DNA from: Streptomyces silvae
Lineage (GTDB): Bacteria; Actinomycetota; Actinomycetes; Streptomycetales; Streptomycetaceae
Assembly: GCF_016745505.1 (NCBI RefSeq)
Contig: NZ_JAERUC010000057.1
Coordinates: 1-53,296, forward strand
Direction of reading: 5' to 3'
DNA: 53,296 bases
Part shown: positions 42,328 to 51,654 of the stretch, in pieces
Layout of the letters: the number at the start of each line of letters is the position of its first letter
How positions within the stretch are numbered: position 1 is the first letter of the stretch
Program-made: the position numbers and the translations under genes
The notes under the pieces: model-generated
The model's database searches: none
What the model saw: only the letters and a program-made list of their open reading frames with translations
Told to the model about the DNA's origin: nothing

Positions 42328-45300
42328 TCACGACTCCTGGTCCTCCAGCACCGCCGTCTGCACCTGGGTCTGCTTGCGGCGCGTCACCCGCGTGCCCCGG
42401 CCCGGCGGCAGGTTACGGCCCTTGATGCTGCCCAGGATGAAGCCCTCCGACGGCGGGCACGACAACAGCAGCGTCGGGGTGTTGACCTCCTGCATGCGGC
42501 GCAGCATGGGTTCTCCCAGGCCCCGGCCCGCGCCGGCGGCGGAGCGGGAGACCACCATGTGCAGACCGACCTCGTAGCCGAGGGCGAGGTGGTTCAGCAG
42601 CGGGTCGAAGGGCGCGTTCATCGGGCTGGTGCCCAGCATGTCGTAGTCGTCCACGAGGACGAACAGCCGCGGGCCGTCCCACCAGTCGCACGTGCGCATC
42701 CGGGCCGGGGTGATCTCCGGACCGGGCGCACGGGCCGCGACCGCCCGGGCGGCACCCGCGATCAGCTCCTTCAGGGCGTCCATCGACACCGCGTGGCCGA
42801 GGCGGTACTCGTCCGGGATCGCCTCCACCAGCGCGCGGCGGTAGTCCACGACCATGATGCGCGCCTCGGCCGGTGTGTACCGGTCCATGATGGCCTTGGC
42901 CGTCAGCCGCAGCATGTTGGTCTTGCCGCTCTCCGCGTCGCCGACCACGATCATGTGAGGGGTCTCGGAGAAGTCGTGCCACACCGTGGAGAGGCGCTCC
43001 TCCTCCAGACCGATGGGCATCTTGAAGTCACCCTTCGGAGCCGGCAGCGCGGACAGCGGGAGCCGGGTCGGCAGCATCCGGACCGGCGGGGCCGGCGGAC
43101 CCTGCCAGCTCTCCCGGACCGCCGCCACCAGAGCCGCCACGCCCTCGGACAGGTCGTCCGCGGACTCCACGCCGTCGATCCGCGGCAGCGCGGTGAGGTA
43201 GTGCAGCTTGGCGTCCCGTGTCAGGCCGCGGCCCGGCAGCCGCGGTACGGTCGCGGCGCGCCGCATGTCGATCTCGGAGTCCATGGGGTCACCCATCCGC
43301 AGCTCCAGGTGGGTCGCGGCCTGGTCCCGGATCGAGGACGTCAGCTCCACCCATCGGGCGGTGGTGACGATCAGGTGGATGCCGTAGTTGAGACCGCGGG
43401 CGGCGATCGCGCCGAAGGTCTGGATGTGCCGGTCGAAGTCCTGGCGCACCGTCGACCAGCCGTCGATGACCAGGAACACGTCGCCGTGCCGGTGCTCGGG
43501 GAACTCCCCGGCGGCCAGGCGGCGCCGGAAGGTCGCCATGGAGTCGATGCCGTTGTCCAGGAAGAACCGCTCCCGCTCCGCCAGCAGCGTGGTGACCTCG
43601 GAGATCGTACGGCCTACCCGCTCGGTGTCCAGACGCGCCGCGACCCCGCTGACGTGCGGCAGGCCGGCCAGACCGGCGAGCGTGCCGCCGCCGAAGTCAA
43701 GGCAGTAGAACTGGATTTCGCGGGGGGTGTGGGTGAGCGCCAGCGCCGCCATGATCGTGCGCACCATCGTGCTCTTGCCGCTCTGCGGGCCGCCCGCGAT
43801 GGCGATGTGCCCGCCCGCGCCCGAGAGGTCGACGGACAGCAGGTCGCGGAGCTGGTCGAAGGGGCGGTCGATGATCCCGAGCGGGATGGTGAGCCGTCCC
43901 CGGTTCGAGGATCCGACGGTCGTCAGACCGAGCTCGGGGTCCTCGGTGAGCGGCGGCAGCACCTGGTCGAGGGTGGCCGGGAGGTCCAGCGGCGGCAGCC
44001 ACACCTGGTGGGCCGGCGGCCCGGCGGTCAGCAGCCGCTCCACGGCCACCGAGAGCAGGGTGTCGCCGGTCTCCTCCTGCTCCGGGGCGGGCTCGGGGGC
44101 GGGGGCGTCCGGCAGCCGGCGCGGCACCACGTAACCGTTGGTCCACGGGACCGTCTGGCTGGCCACGCGCGCCTGGTTGGCGCTGCCCCGCCGCTGCTGG
44201 TACGGGCCGGAGACGTACGCAGCGCGGAAGCGGGTCAGCGCCTCCACGCCCGACTTGAGGAAGCCGCTGCCGGGCGCCGAGGGCAGCTGGTAGGCGTCCG
44301 GTACGCCGAGGACGCCGCGGCTCTCCATCGCGGAGAACGTGCGCAGGCCGATCCGGTAGGAGAGATGGCTCTCCAACTGGTGCATCCGGCCCTCGTCCAG
44401 GCGCTGCGAGGCGAGCAGCAGATGCACTCCGAGTGACCGGCCGAGGCGGCCGATCATCACGAACAGCTCCATGAACTCGCGGTGCGCGGCGAGCAGCTCA
44501 CTGAACTCGTCGACGACGACGAACAGGCTGGGCAGCGGCTCCAGCGGCACGCCCGAGGCGCGGGCCTTCTCGTAGTCCAGTGCGGAGGTGTAGTTGCCCG
44601 CCGACCGCAACAGCTCCTGGCGGCGCATCAGCTCACCGTGCAGGGCGTCCTGCATCCGGGAGACGAGTGCCGCCTCCCCGGCCAGGTTGGTGATGACGGC
44701 GGAGGTGTGCGGGAGTTCGTCCAGGCCCAGGAAGGTGGCGCCACCCTTGAAGTCCACGAGCACGAAGTTGAGCGTCTCGGAGGAGTTGGTCAGGGCCAGC
44801 GACAGGACGAGGGTGCGCAGCAGCTCGCTCTTGCCGGAGCCGGTGGCGCCGATCAGCATGCCGTGCGGCCCGGTGCCGCCCTGGGCGGACTCCTTGATGT
44901 CCAGCTCGACGGGCTCACCGTCCGCGCCGACCGCGATCGGCACCTTGAGCCGGGTGGGGCCGGTGTGCTGCCGCCACAGCGTCTCCGGGTCGTGGCGGTG
45001 CAGGTCGGGAATGCCCAGCAGCGTGGTCAGTTCGACGTTGGCCGACAGCGGCTCGGCCGAGTCGGAGGCCGTGCCCAGGCCCATGCGGTACGGGGCGAGC
45101 CGTCGCGCGAGCGACGCGGCGCCCGTCGGGCCGAAGGTGTCGGGCCGGCCGAGCCGGGTGGTCTGCTCCTTGCGCTCGCGGTCCGTGCGCACCAGCCCGA
45201 GGTCGTCCTCGCCGACCTCGAAGCGCAGCGTGATCCGGCCGGGCCGCCAGGAGAGGGCGCCGCTCAGGTCCAGTACGACCGTATTGCGGAAGCCGGCACC

Positions 45301-46305
45301 GTCCAGGCGATGGCCTGCCGGGACGGTGCCCCCGTCCACCACGATCACCGTGAACGGCTCCTCGCGCCCCGGTACGGCCTCCGGGTCGAAGGGGGGCCGC
45401 TCCATGAACTCGGCGCCGAGCAGGTTCTCCAGCTCACCCAGGGCCGAGACGGTCATCCGGGTCGGGCCGGCGCCGTCCGTGTCGTGCGGGTGGAGGCTGT
45501 GCGGGAGCCACTTCGTCCACTCCCAGTCCTTGCGCCGCTCATCGGATACGCACAGCGCGATCCACACGTCGTCCGGCGAGTGGAAGGTGGCCAACTGGGC
45601 GATCAGCGCCCGGGTCACGGACCGTATCCGCTCCTCGTCGCCCCGGAACAGCACCCGGGCCCAGACCCGCAGGTAGATCGCGATGGGCTGCTCGGGCACC
45701 GTCGAGTACGCGCGGATGAAACTGCGCAGGGCGTGCGCGCTCAGCGGTTCCAGGTCCTCGACCGGGTTGGTGGAGCTCGGGTTCAGCTTCAGGCTCAGTT
45801 TCTGCTCGCCGACGGCCATCCGGACCTCGCCGAAGTCCTCGTCGCGCGGGCGGCGCTCCCACAGCCGGGTGGTGCCCGTCATCGACCACAGGGCGGCGGG
45901 TTCGGGGTGGCGCCAGGCCAGGGCCGTCTGCTGGTCCACCACGGCTCCGCGGACCTTGCGCCGGATCTGGGTGAGGTAGCGCAGATAGTCCCGGCGCTCG
46001 CCCTTGAGCTTCTGCTTGCGCTCGGCCGCCTTGCGCATGAACTGGCCGATGAACATCGCGGCGGCGCCGAGCACCATCAGGCCCAGGGCGATGTAGATGA
46101 AGCCGCCGGAGCCCCGGGTCATGCCGGGCCGCATGAACATGAACATCATCGAGACGGACATCAGCGCCATGGGGAGGTATGTCCACACGGCCGAGGTGTC
46201 GGGCACCGTCTCCGGCAGGATCGGAGGCTCCTGGAGATTCAGCTCCCCGTCGGGCATCTCCGGACCCCGTCGTCGGGCCGGGCGGCGGAACAGGACCACA
46301 CTCAA
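42328..46305 (-). CDS. eccC: EccC, FtsK/SpoIIIE-type ATPase of type VII secretion
   Basis: 1325 aa in one chain. N-terminal cytoplasmic stretch, two transmembrane helices (about residues 42-59 and 68-92), a DUF-type stalk domain, then three FtsK-like ATPase domains with P-loops GATGSGKSE (about 485), GGPQSGKST (about 837) and GDAESGKTN (about 1120). Domain 1 has the complete motor motifs (VLVDFKGG, VVVDEFSEL), domains 2 and 3 are less canonical, as in known EccC. It recognises WXG100 substrates and drives export. The start appears to be a TTG at 46305, with AGGAG at 8 nt; a GTG two codons later is the alternative. The motor is one protein, not split into EccCa/EccCb. Confidence 0.95.
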   Translation of the reverse strand: MSVVLFRRPARRRGPEMPDGELNLQEPPILPETVPDTSAVWTYLPMALMSVSMMFMFMRPGMTRGSGGFIYIALGLMVLGAAAMFIGQFMRKAAERKQKLKGERRDYLRYLTQIRRKVRGAVVDQQTALAWRHPEPAALWSMTGTTRLWERRPRDEDFGEVRMAVGEQKLSLKLNPSSTNPVEDLEPLSAHALRSFIRAYSTVPEQPIAIYLRVWARVLFRGDEERIRSVTRALIAQLATFHSPDDVWIALCVSDERRKDWEWTKWLPHSLHPHDTDGAGPTRMTVSALGELENLLGAEFMERPPFDPEAVPGREEPFTVIVVDGGTVPAGHRLDGAGFRNTVVLDLSGALSWRPGRITLRFEVGEDDLGLVRTDRERKEQTTRLGRPDTFGPTGAASLARRLAPYRMGLGTASDSAEPLSANVELTTLLGIPDLHRHDPETLWRQHTGPTRLKVPIAVGADGEPVELDIKESAQGGTGPHGMLIGATGSGKSELLRTLVLSLALTNSSETLNFVLVDFKGGATFLGLDELPHTSAVITNLAGEAALVSRMQDALHGELMRRQELLRSAGNYTSALDYEKARASGVPLEPLPSLFVVVDEFSELLAAHREFMELFVMIGRLGRSLGVHLLLASQRLDEGRMHQLESHLSYRIGLRTFSAMESRGVLGVPDAYQLPSAPGSGFLKSGVEALTRFRAAYVSGPYQQRRGSANQARVASQTVPWTNGYVVPRRLPDAPAPEPAPEQEETGDTLLSVAVERLLTAGPPAHQVWLPPLDLPATLDQVLPPLTEDPELGLTTVGSSNRGRLTIPLGIIDRPFDQLRDLLSVDLSGAGGHIAIAGGPQSGKSTMVRTIMAALALTHTPREIQFYCLDFGGGTLAGLAGLPHVSGVAARLDTERVGRTISEVTTLLAERERFFLDNGIDSMATFRRRLAAGEFPEHRHGDVFLVIDGWSTVRQDFDRHIQTFGAIAARGLNYGIHLIVTTARWVELTSSIRDQAATHLELRMGDPMDSEIDMRRAATVPRLPGRGLTRDAKLHYLTALPRIDGVESADDLSEGVAALVAAVRESWQGPPAPPVRMLPTRLPLSALPAPKGDFKMPIGLEEERLSTVWHDFSETPHMIVVGDAESGKTNMLRLTAKAIMDRYTPAEARIMVVDYRRALVEAIPDEYRLGHAVSMDALKELIAGAARAVAARAPGPEITPARMRTCDWWDGPRLFVLVDDYDMLGTSPMNAPFDPLLNHLALGYEVGLHMVVSRSAAGAGRGLGEPMLRRMQEVNTPTLLLSCPPSEGFILGSIKGRNLPPGRGTRVTRRKQTQVQTAVLEDQES

Positions 46306-46824
46306 GGAACCGTCTCCTTACGGGGCAAGGGGGAGAGCGGGCGGAACGACGTCGACGTCGTCGCCGATACGGTGCCGGAACACCGGACGGGGCCTCGCTG
46401 TCGCACGCACCCTACGCCGCGCGTCGGCCGACGACGACCGCCCGCCCGGACCCCGGCCGGGGGCGGGCCCTTCGAGCGTGCCGCAGTGTCACAATCCTGC
46501 TACATCGCCAGGTCGTACGTCCGCCACGCGGCGGGGTCATCGGTGCGCGACGGCGCGCGCCGCGTCACCGTCCGTGCCGCGGCGTCCCGCGCGCCACACC
46601 GGGCGGTTGGGCCGATGTTCATGTCGAGTTCCGCTTCATGAGCCATGGTCGCCCACAACAGGCAGCTGATACTACGATCATCGCGCCGACCGCCGACCGC
46701 CGACAACCGGCCCTGTCCCCCGAGGTTGTGGAACGCGTTCGACCCAGAGCGATGCCCGGCGGTGCGTCAGATCGCGTTCCCCTGACCGTACTCAGCAGTA
46801 ACCGGAGAAGCGTGAGCCATCCCG
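46306..46824. other. eccC-eccD divergent intergenic region
   Basis: 519 nt without a gene I can support. It must contain the promoters of both units; an AT-richer part lies around 46660-46690. No strong dyad found. Confidence 0.5.
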
Positions 46825-48225
46825 ATGACTGACACTCAGGTGGCCGAGCTGTGCCGTCTGACGGTACGAGCCCCAGCCAAGAGCATCGACCTCGCCGTGC
46901 CCGCCGACGTCCCCGTGGCGGACCTGCTGCCGGCGGTGCTCGGATACGCCGGCGACGACCTCGAAGAAGCCGGAATCGACCACGGCGGCTGGGTACTCCA
47001 GCGGCTCGGGGGCGAACCGCTGGACGAGGAACGCACCCTCGACTCCTACGGCCTGCGCGACGGCGACACCCTCTACCTCAGGCCGCGCACCGAGGCCCTG
47101 CCCGAGGTGCACCTCGACGATCTGGTCGACGGCATATCCACCACGATGCGGGACCACCCCTTCGGCTGGACCCCCAAGGTCAGCCGGTGGGTGCTGCTCG
47201 GCATTGCGGTCGCGGTGCTGATCGGCGGCATGGTGGTGCTCGCGTGGCCCGGCGGCTCCGCGCTGTCCCGGGCCGTGTTCGCCACCGCGACCGGCCTGCT
47301 CCTGCTAGCGGGCGCGGGCGCAGCGAGCCGGGCGGTCGGGGACGCCGGAGCCGGAGCCGCGCTGGGCTTCATGGTGGGGCCCTACCTGGCGCTGGCAGGC
47401 TGGCTGCTGCCGGGCGGCGCTCTCAGCGGACCGCACGCGTACGAGACGCTGGGCGCGCGGCTGCTCGCCGCCGGCGCGGCGGCGGCCGGCGGGGCGGTAC
47501 TCGCACTCGCCGTCGTGGCGGCGTTCGCCGCGCTCTTCCTGGGCGTCGCCGTCGTCTCGGTGTTCGCGGCGCTGGCCGCCGTCCTGCTCATCACGACGGA
47601 CCTGGCACCCGTGCACGCCGCCGGGATCCTCGCCGTCCTGGCCGTCGTCCTGGGCGCCTTCGTGCCCTCGCTGGCGTTCCGGATGTCCGGCATGCGCATG
47701 CCCCCTCTGCCGACCAACGCCCAGCAGCTGCAGGAGGGCATCGAGCCCCACGCCACGTCCGTGGTCGCGGCTCGCGCCATCCTCGCCGACGGCTGGATGA
47801 CCTCGCTGTACGGGGCGGTCGGCGTGGTCGGCGCCGGATGCCTGGTCACCCTGGCCCGCGAGCGCGAACTGGCCGAGATCATCATGACGGTGGCGCTGTC
47901 CCTGCTGCTCATCCTCCACGCGCGGGGACTGGGCAACATCTGGCAGCGCATGTCGCTGGTGGTCCCGGGGGTGGCGGGGCTGCTCCTGCTGGTGCTGGTC
48001 GCCGCCCCGGCCGCCTCGCCGGGCTACCGGCTGGTGACGGCCGCGGGCCTGCTCGCGGCCACGGCGGCGCTCGCCATCGCCGCCTGGACCGTCCCCGGAC
48101 GCCGGCTCGTGCCGTACTGGGGCCGCGCGGGGGAACTGCTGCACTCGGCCCTGGCGGTCAGCGTGCTGCCGCTCGCCCTGTGGGTGCTCGGTGTGTACGG
48201 CACCCTGCGGTCCATCAACGGCTGA
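46825..48225 (+). CDS. eccD: EccD, multi-spanning T7SS membrane component
   Basis: 466 aa. Residues 1-95 are a ubiquitin-like (YukD-type) cytoplasmic domain (CRLTVRAPAKSIDLAVPADV to GDTLYLRP), followed by about eleven transmembrane helices from residue 120 on, ending LWVLGVYGTLRSING. This matches EccD, which forms the membrane vestibule of the T7SS. ATG 46825; GAGAAG lies about 12 nt upstream. It is followed 21 nt later by eccB. Confidence 0.93.
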   Translation: MTDTQVAELCRLTVRAPAKSIDLAVPADVPVADLLPAVLGYAGDDLEEAGIDHGGWVLQRLGGEPLDEERTLDSYGLRDGDTLYLRPRTEALPEVHLDDLVDGISTTMRDHPFGWTPKVSRWVLLGIAVAVLIGGMVVLAWPGGSALSRAVFATATGLLLLAGAGAASRAVGDAGAGAALGFMVGPYLALAGWLLPGGALSGPHAYETLGARLLAAGAAAAGGAVLALAVVAAFAALFLGVAVVSVFAALAAVLLITTDLAPVHAAGILAVLAVVLGAFVPSLAFRMSGMRMPPLPTNAQQLQEGIEPHATSVVAARAILADGWMTSLYGAVGVVGAGCLVTLARERELAEIIMTVALSLLLILHARGLGNIWQRMSLVVPGVAGLLLLVLVAAPAASPGYRLVTAAGLLAATAALAIAAWTVPGRRLVPYWGRAGELLHSALAVSVLPLALWVLGVYGTLRSING

Positions 48226-48246
48226 CCGGAAGGGAGACACGCTGCC

Positions 48247-49695
48247 ATGCAGTCCAAACGCGACCAGGTACACGCCCACATGTTCGTCATGGGCCGGCTG
48301 ACCTCGGGCATGCTGCGCGCGGATCCGGACGCCCCGGAGAGCCCCCAGGGCCGGACCAACCGGGGCGTGGTGATCGGCATCGTGATCGCCGTCCTGCTGT
48401 CGGCCGGGTCCTTCGTCCTCGGGCTGCTCAAACCCGGCACCAAGGACTCCTGGCGGGCGGCCGGGACCCTTGTCGTGAACAAGGACACCGGCTCCCGCTA
48501 CCTCTACCTGGACGGGCGGCTGCGGCCGGTGCGCAACTACGCCTCGGCCCGGCTGCTCGCGGGCGCCGACATGAAGGCGGTGTCGGTCGGCTCGGCCTCC
48601 CTGAAGGGGACGCCGCACGGATCGCCCGTCGGCATCAACGGAGCCCCGGACGCGCTGCCCGGGAGCGGCGACCTGAACACCGGCCCGTGGCAGGTCTGCT
48701 CGGGAGGTGAGACGGCCTCGACCGGCACCGTCGTGGCCGTCGGCGCGCCGGCCGACGCCGCCGGGCTGCCCACCGGCCAGGGAATGCTGGTGACGGGCCC
48801 GGACAAGGCCGGCTATCTCGTGTGGCGGGGCAGCAAGCTCCGGCTCGACGAGGACAGCCGCGCCCGCGAGGCCCTCGGTTACGGATCCACCCCGAGGCTC
48901 CCCGTCTCGGCGGCCTTCCTGAACGCCCTCCCGTCGGGGCCCGACCTGCGCCCGCCGGATGTGCCGGGGAAGGGTCAGGACGGCCCGTCGCTGGGTGGCC
49001 GGGAGACCCGGATCGGCGAAGTGTTCCGGGTCACGGTGCCCGGTTCCGCCGACCGCTACTACCTGCTGCGCAAGGAGGGCCTGGCGCCCCTCACGGCGAC
49101 CGGTGCCGCGCTGGTGCTCGGTGACCCGGAGACCCGCGAGAAGGTGTACCGGGACGGCGCGGCGAAGCTGACCACCCTGGGCGCGGACGTGCTGAGCAGC
49201 CATCTGGCTCCGGGCGCGGGTGAGACGGCCGAAGACCCCGACCTTCCCTCGGCGCCGCCGGAAGCGGTGGCCCTGGGCGAGGACCGTACCGTCTGCGTAC
49301 GGATCGAGCCGGGAGAGCGCGGCCCCCGGATCAGCGTGGCCCTGACCGGGACGGACGCCCTCGGCCCGGTCTCCCAGGCCCCGCCCGAGGGGCTCACCCC
49401 CGCCTGCATGCCGGTCGGCACGATCACCGTACGGCCGGGCGGCGGGTCCCTGGTGCGCGCGCTCGGGGCGAGCGGGAGCAAGGTCGGCACCACCGTCTAC
49501 CTGGTGACGGACACCGGGATGAAGTACCGGGTGGGGACGGCCGACGCGCTCGGCGCGCTCGGCTACTCGCAGGGCCAGGCGCGCGGACTGCCGGCACCGC
49601 TGCTGGCGATGCTTCCGACGGGGCCGGACCTGACGAAGGAGGCGGCGGCCCTGGGCCGGAGTGCGAACACGACTCCGCGCTGCGAGCCGAAGTGA
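48247..49695 (+). CDS. eccB: EccB, T7SS membrane/extracytoplasmic component
   Basis: 482 aa. A short cytoplasmic N-terminus (SKRDQVHAHMFVMGRLTSGML, the family start), a single transmembrane helix (residues 40-62), and a large outer domain made of EccB repeats, with cysteines in QVCSGG, TVCVRIE, TPACMPV and PRCEPK that should form disulphides. GGAAGGGAG precedes the ATG. Together with EccC and EccD it makes the membrane complex; no EccE is seen in this window. Confidence 0.94.
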   Translation: MQSKRDQVHAHMFVMGRLTSGMLRADPDAPESPQGRTNRGVVIGIVIAVLLSAGSFVLGLLKPGTKDSWRAAGTLVVNKDTGSRYLYLDGRLRPVRNYASARLLAGADMKAVSVGSASLKGTPHGSPVGINGAPDALPGSGDLNTGPWQVCSGGETASTGTVVAVGAPADAAGLPTGQGMLVTGPDKAGYLVWRGSKLRLDEDSRAREALGYGSTPRLPVSAAFLNALPSGPDLRPPDVPGKGQDGPSLGGRETRIGEVFRVTVPGSADRYYLLRKEGLAPLTATGAALVLGDPETREKVYRDGAAKLTTLGADVLSSHLAPGAGETAEDPDLPSAPPEAVALGEDRTVCVRIEPGERGPRISVALTGTDALGPVSQAPPEGLTPACMPVGTITVRPGGGSLVRALGASGSKVGTTVYLVTDTGMKYRVGTADALGALGYSQGQARGLPAPLLAMLPTGPDLTKEAAALGRSANTTPRCEPK

Positions 49696-50070
49696 CACGC
49701 ACCGGCGGCGAGGCCGCGCGGTGGCGCCGGAAGGACCCACCACAGGGAGGGAAGGTGAACATCGTGTGACACGAGGGAAATTGGTCGTGTCACCGCAACG
49801 GGACGCGACGATCAAGCGTCCTAGAACGGGAAGTGCACGGGCTCGGCTGACGGGAAGGGCTGACATTCGGCCTGGATCCCGCGGCGGAAGGCCTGAAACA
49901 CCCGGTCGGAGCCGACAAGGTGACGCAAGCCATTGAATCGTCAACTCCTTTCTCTTTAGGCTCCATTAGTCCGAACCAACCGGACGCCGGTCCTCCGGCC
50001 GCGTCCGGCCACGTACCGCGCTGCCCGGGTCCCACGACCGGCGGCGTGACATCCCAGGAGGCACAGGAAC
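49696..50070. promoter_or_regulatory. Leader region of the esx genes
   Basis: 375 nt without a gene. An AT-rich island holds a candidate promoter TTGAAT (49933-49938), 18-nt spacer, TAGGCT (49957-49962). Behind it an 8-bp dyad CCGGACGC (49980-49987) / GCGTCCGG (50001-50008) would fold in the leader RNA. GGAGG precedes the ATG at 50071. Confidence 0.45.
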
Positions 50071-50427
50071 ATGGCGGGTACAGGCGCACAGCAGTCACTG
50101 GCATCGGCGACACAGAACGGTGTCACGGCCCTGGAGATGGCGTTCACCGGTGTCCAGACCAGCCGTCAGGACGTCGAGAACATGAAGCACAACCTGTCCT
50201 CCGGCTACGCCGGCAGCGACGGTGGCGCGTTCCAGAAGCTGCTCGACCGATGGGACGGGCAGGCGGAGATCATCTCCGGCAACCTCCGCGACATGATCAC
50301 CACGCTGGAGGAGACGATGCGCGCGCAGGGCATCCAGCAGTCCACGTCCAACGACTCCATCCAGCAGGCCTACAACCGCTCCGAGGAGATCTTCAACGCG
50401 CTTTCGGGCTCCACCGCCGGCCGCTGA
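50071..50427 (+). CDS. WXG100-family secreted protein (EsxB-like)
   Basis: 118-aa helical hairpin protein. The loop expected to hold WXG reads SGYAGSDGGAF (Tyr46 in place of Trp), while WDG occurs at 61-63. The C-terminal export signal YxxxE is present as YNRSE (residues 101-105). GGAGG at 9 nt before ATG. Paired with the second WXG100 gene 92 nt downstream; such pairs are secreted as dimers by EccC. Which of the two is EsxA or EsxB cannot be fixed from the sequence alone. Confidence 0.88.
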   Translation: MAGTGAQQSLASATQNGVTALEMAFTGVQTSRQDVENMKHNLSSGYAGSDGGAFQKLLDRWDGQAEIISGNLRDMITTLEETMRAQGIQQSTSNDSIQQAYNRSEEIFNALSGSTAGR

Positions 50428-50519
50428 CGACCCGACCCGCCCCGGTAGCGCCGACCGGCGCCCGGGCACGGCACGACACCCTTCCCTCCTGAAGTACCTG
50501 CCGCGAGACGAGGACGACC

Positions 50520-50849
50520 ATGACCCCCCCGCTTGACTTCACCGACGGCCAGATCTACGTCGACTACTCCCACATGCAGAACGCCGCCGACGACATGGTC
50601 CAGCAGACCAAGGCGATCGACAGCATCCTCACCAACCTGGAGGCGGAGCTCCAGGAGCTCCAGAAGACCTGGGAAGGTGACGACAAGGCGGTGTACGCCG
50701 AGAAGCAGGCGTCCTGGAACCACGCCGTCGAGGAGATGAAGCGCATCCTCGCCGAGAACTCGGCCCTGCTGAACGACGTCTCCGACAGCTACCAGTACAG
50801 CGAGAAGTCGCTGACGTCGCTGTGGGAGAGCGTGCGCATCGGCGGCTGA
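50520..50849 (+). CDS. WXG100-family secreted protein (EsxA-like)
   Basis: 109 aa, helix-turn-helix hairpin with canonical WEG (51-53) in the turn (LQKTWEGDD) and YxxxE as YQYSE (91-95). GAGGA precedes ATG 50520. Expected to form a heterodimer with the preceding protein and to leave the cell through the EccBCD channel. Confidence 0.92.
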   Translation: MTPPLDFTDGQIYVDYSHMQNAADDMVQQTKAIDSILTNLEAELQELQKTWEGDDKAVYAEKQASWNHAVEEMKRILAENSALLNDVSDSYQYSEKSLTSLWESVRIGG

Positions 50850-50877
50850 CCCGGGGCGACACGCCCTTGGCTCTCTT

Positions 50878-50918
50878 CGGGCGGCCGTCCGCGTGTCTGT
50901 CACGCGAACGGCCGCCCG
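50878..50918. terminator. Strong hairpin after the esx pair
   Basis: CGGGCGGCCGT (50878-50888) pairs with ACGGCCGCCCG (50908-50918); inside, CGCGTG (50890-50895) pairs with CACGCG (50901-50906) around TCTGT; one C/A mismatch separates the two stems. It probably ends the abundant esx transcript. Confidence 0.8.
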
Positions 50919-51031
50919 CTGCCGTGAGGGCGGCGTTGTCGTCGCCCGCGTCCCCGTGAACCGTCGGCATAGGGCACGCGTGTGCGTTCCCCCCGCAGCC
51001 GACGGCCCCTCAGAAGACAGGAAGATTCGAC

Positions 51032-51535
51032 ATGGCGGAATCACCCACGGTCAATCTCAACAAGGAATGGCTGCAGAGCTTTCTCGACGACGACGTCATC
51101 CCGTTCCTCGCCGCGGTCAAGAAGATCAGGGAGAACGGGGACTCGCCGGACAAGGTGCTCGTGCCCGGGATGCCCACGCTGCAGGGCGGGGAGGACGGGG
51201 CGAAGACGGCACCCGGCTTCCTCGACGGGCAGAAGGTGCCGCTCGCGATCGGGGCGATGGCCGGTGACGCGGAGGGGCGCACCAACGGCGGCTATCTGGT
51301 CAAGAGCCTGAACGGGATGGTCGATCAACTCGACGAGATTCTCAAGCTCCAGGTCGAACTCTTCGAGGAGATCGAGGACAACCTCGAGGACACCATCGAG
51401 AAGATGTTCAAGACCCAGGACGACAACTTGGAGAAGATCGACGGAAAGAAATTGGTCGACTTCTTCGAAGGCGTGGACGAGGTGCTCTCCGAGAGCAGCG
51501 GCGGCTCGAACAACGACAACGATGAAGAGGACTGA
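51032..51535 (+). CDS. T7SS-associated acidic helical protein
   Basis: 167 aa, strongly acidic, no signal peptide or membrane helix. Opening helix VNLNKEWLQSFLDDDVIPFL, a Gly/Pro-rich middle, then long amphipathic helices (DQLDEILKLQVELFEEIEDNL, continuing to VDFFEGVDEVLSES) and a tail of Ser, Asn, Asp and Glu. It lacks WXG and a YxxxD/E at the usual place. Similar proteins follow esx genes in Streptomyces T7SS clusters; it may be a chaperone or co-secreted partner for the next gene. AGGAAG before ATG. Function unknown. Confidence 0.8.
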   Translation: MAESPTVNLNKEWLQSFLDDDVIPFLAAVKKIRENGDSPDKVLVPGMPTLQGGEDGAKTAPGFLDGQKVPLAIGAMAGDAEGRTNGGYLVKSLNGMVDQLDEILKLQVELFEEIEDNLEDTIEKMFKTQDDNLEKIDGKKLVDFFEGVDEVLSESSGGSNNDNDEED

Positions 51536-51551
51536 GCCGGCACGGCCGTCG

Positions 51552-51567
51552 GCCCGCCCCGGCGGGC
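51552..51567. terminator. Short hairpin between the T7SS-associated gene and the large ORF
   Basis: GCCCGCC (51552-51558) with GGCGGGC (51561-51567); the two-base loop means that one or two terminal pairs stay open. Weak candidate for partial termination. Confidence 0.35.
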
Positions 51568-51654
51568 GGCCTCCCGCCCGTCCCCGCACGACTTCGTAGA
51601 CCGTACCCCTGCCGCTCGCTCCCCCTTCCGCCCTGACCGAAAAGGCTTCCTGGC

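Noticed and set aside
47305..49944. 879-aa minus-strand open frame opposite eccD/eccB
   Set aside because: Shadow frame, His/Arg/Gln-rich and repetitive, no RBS.
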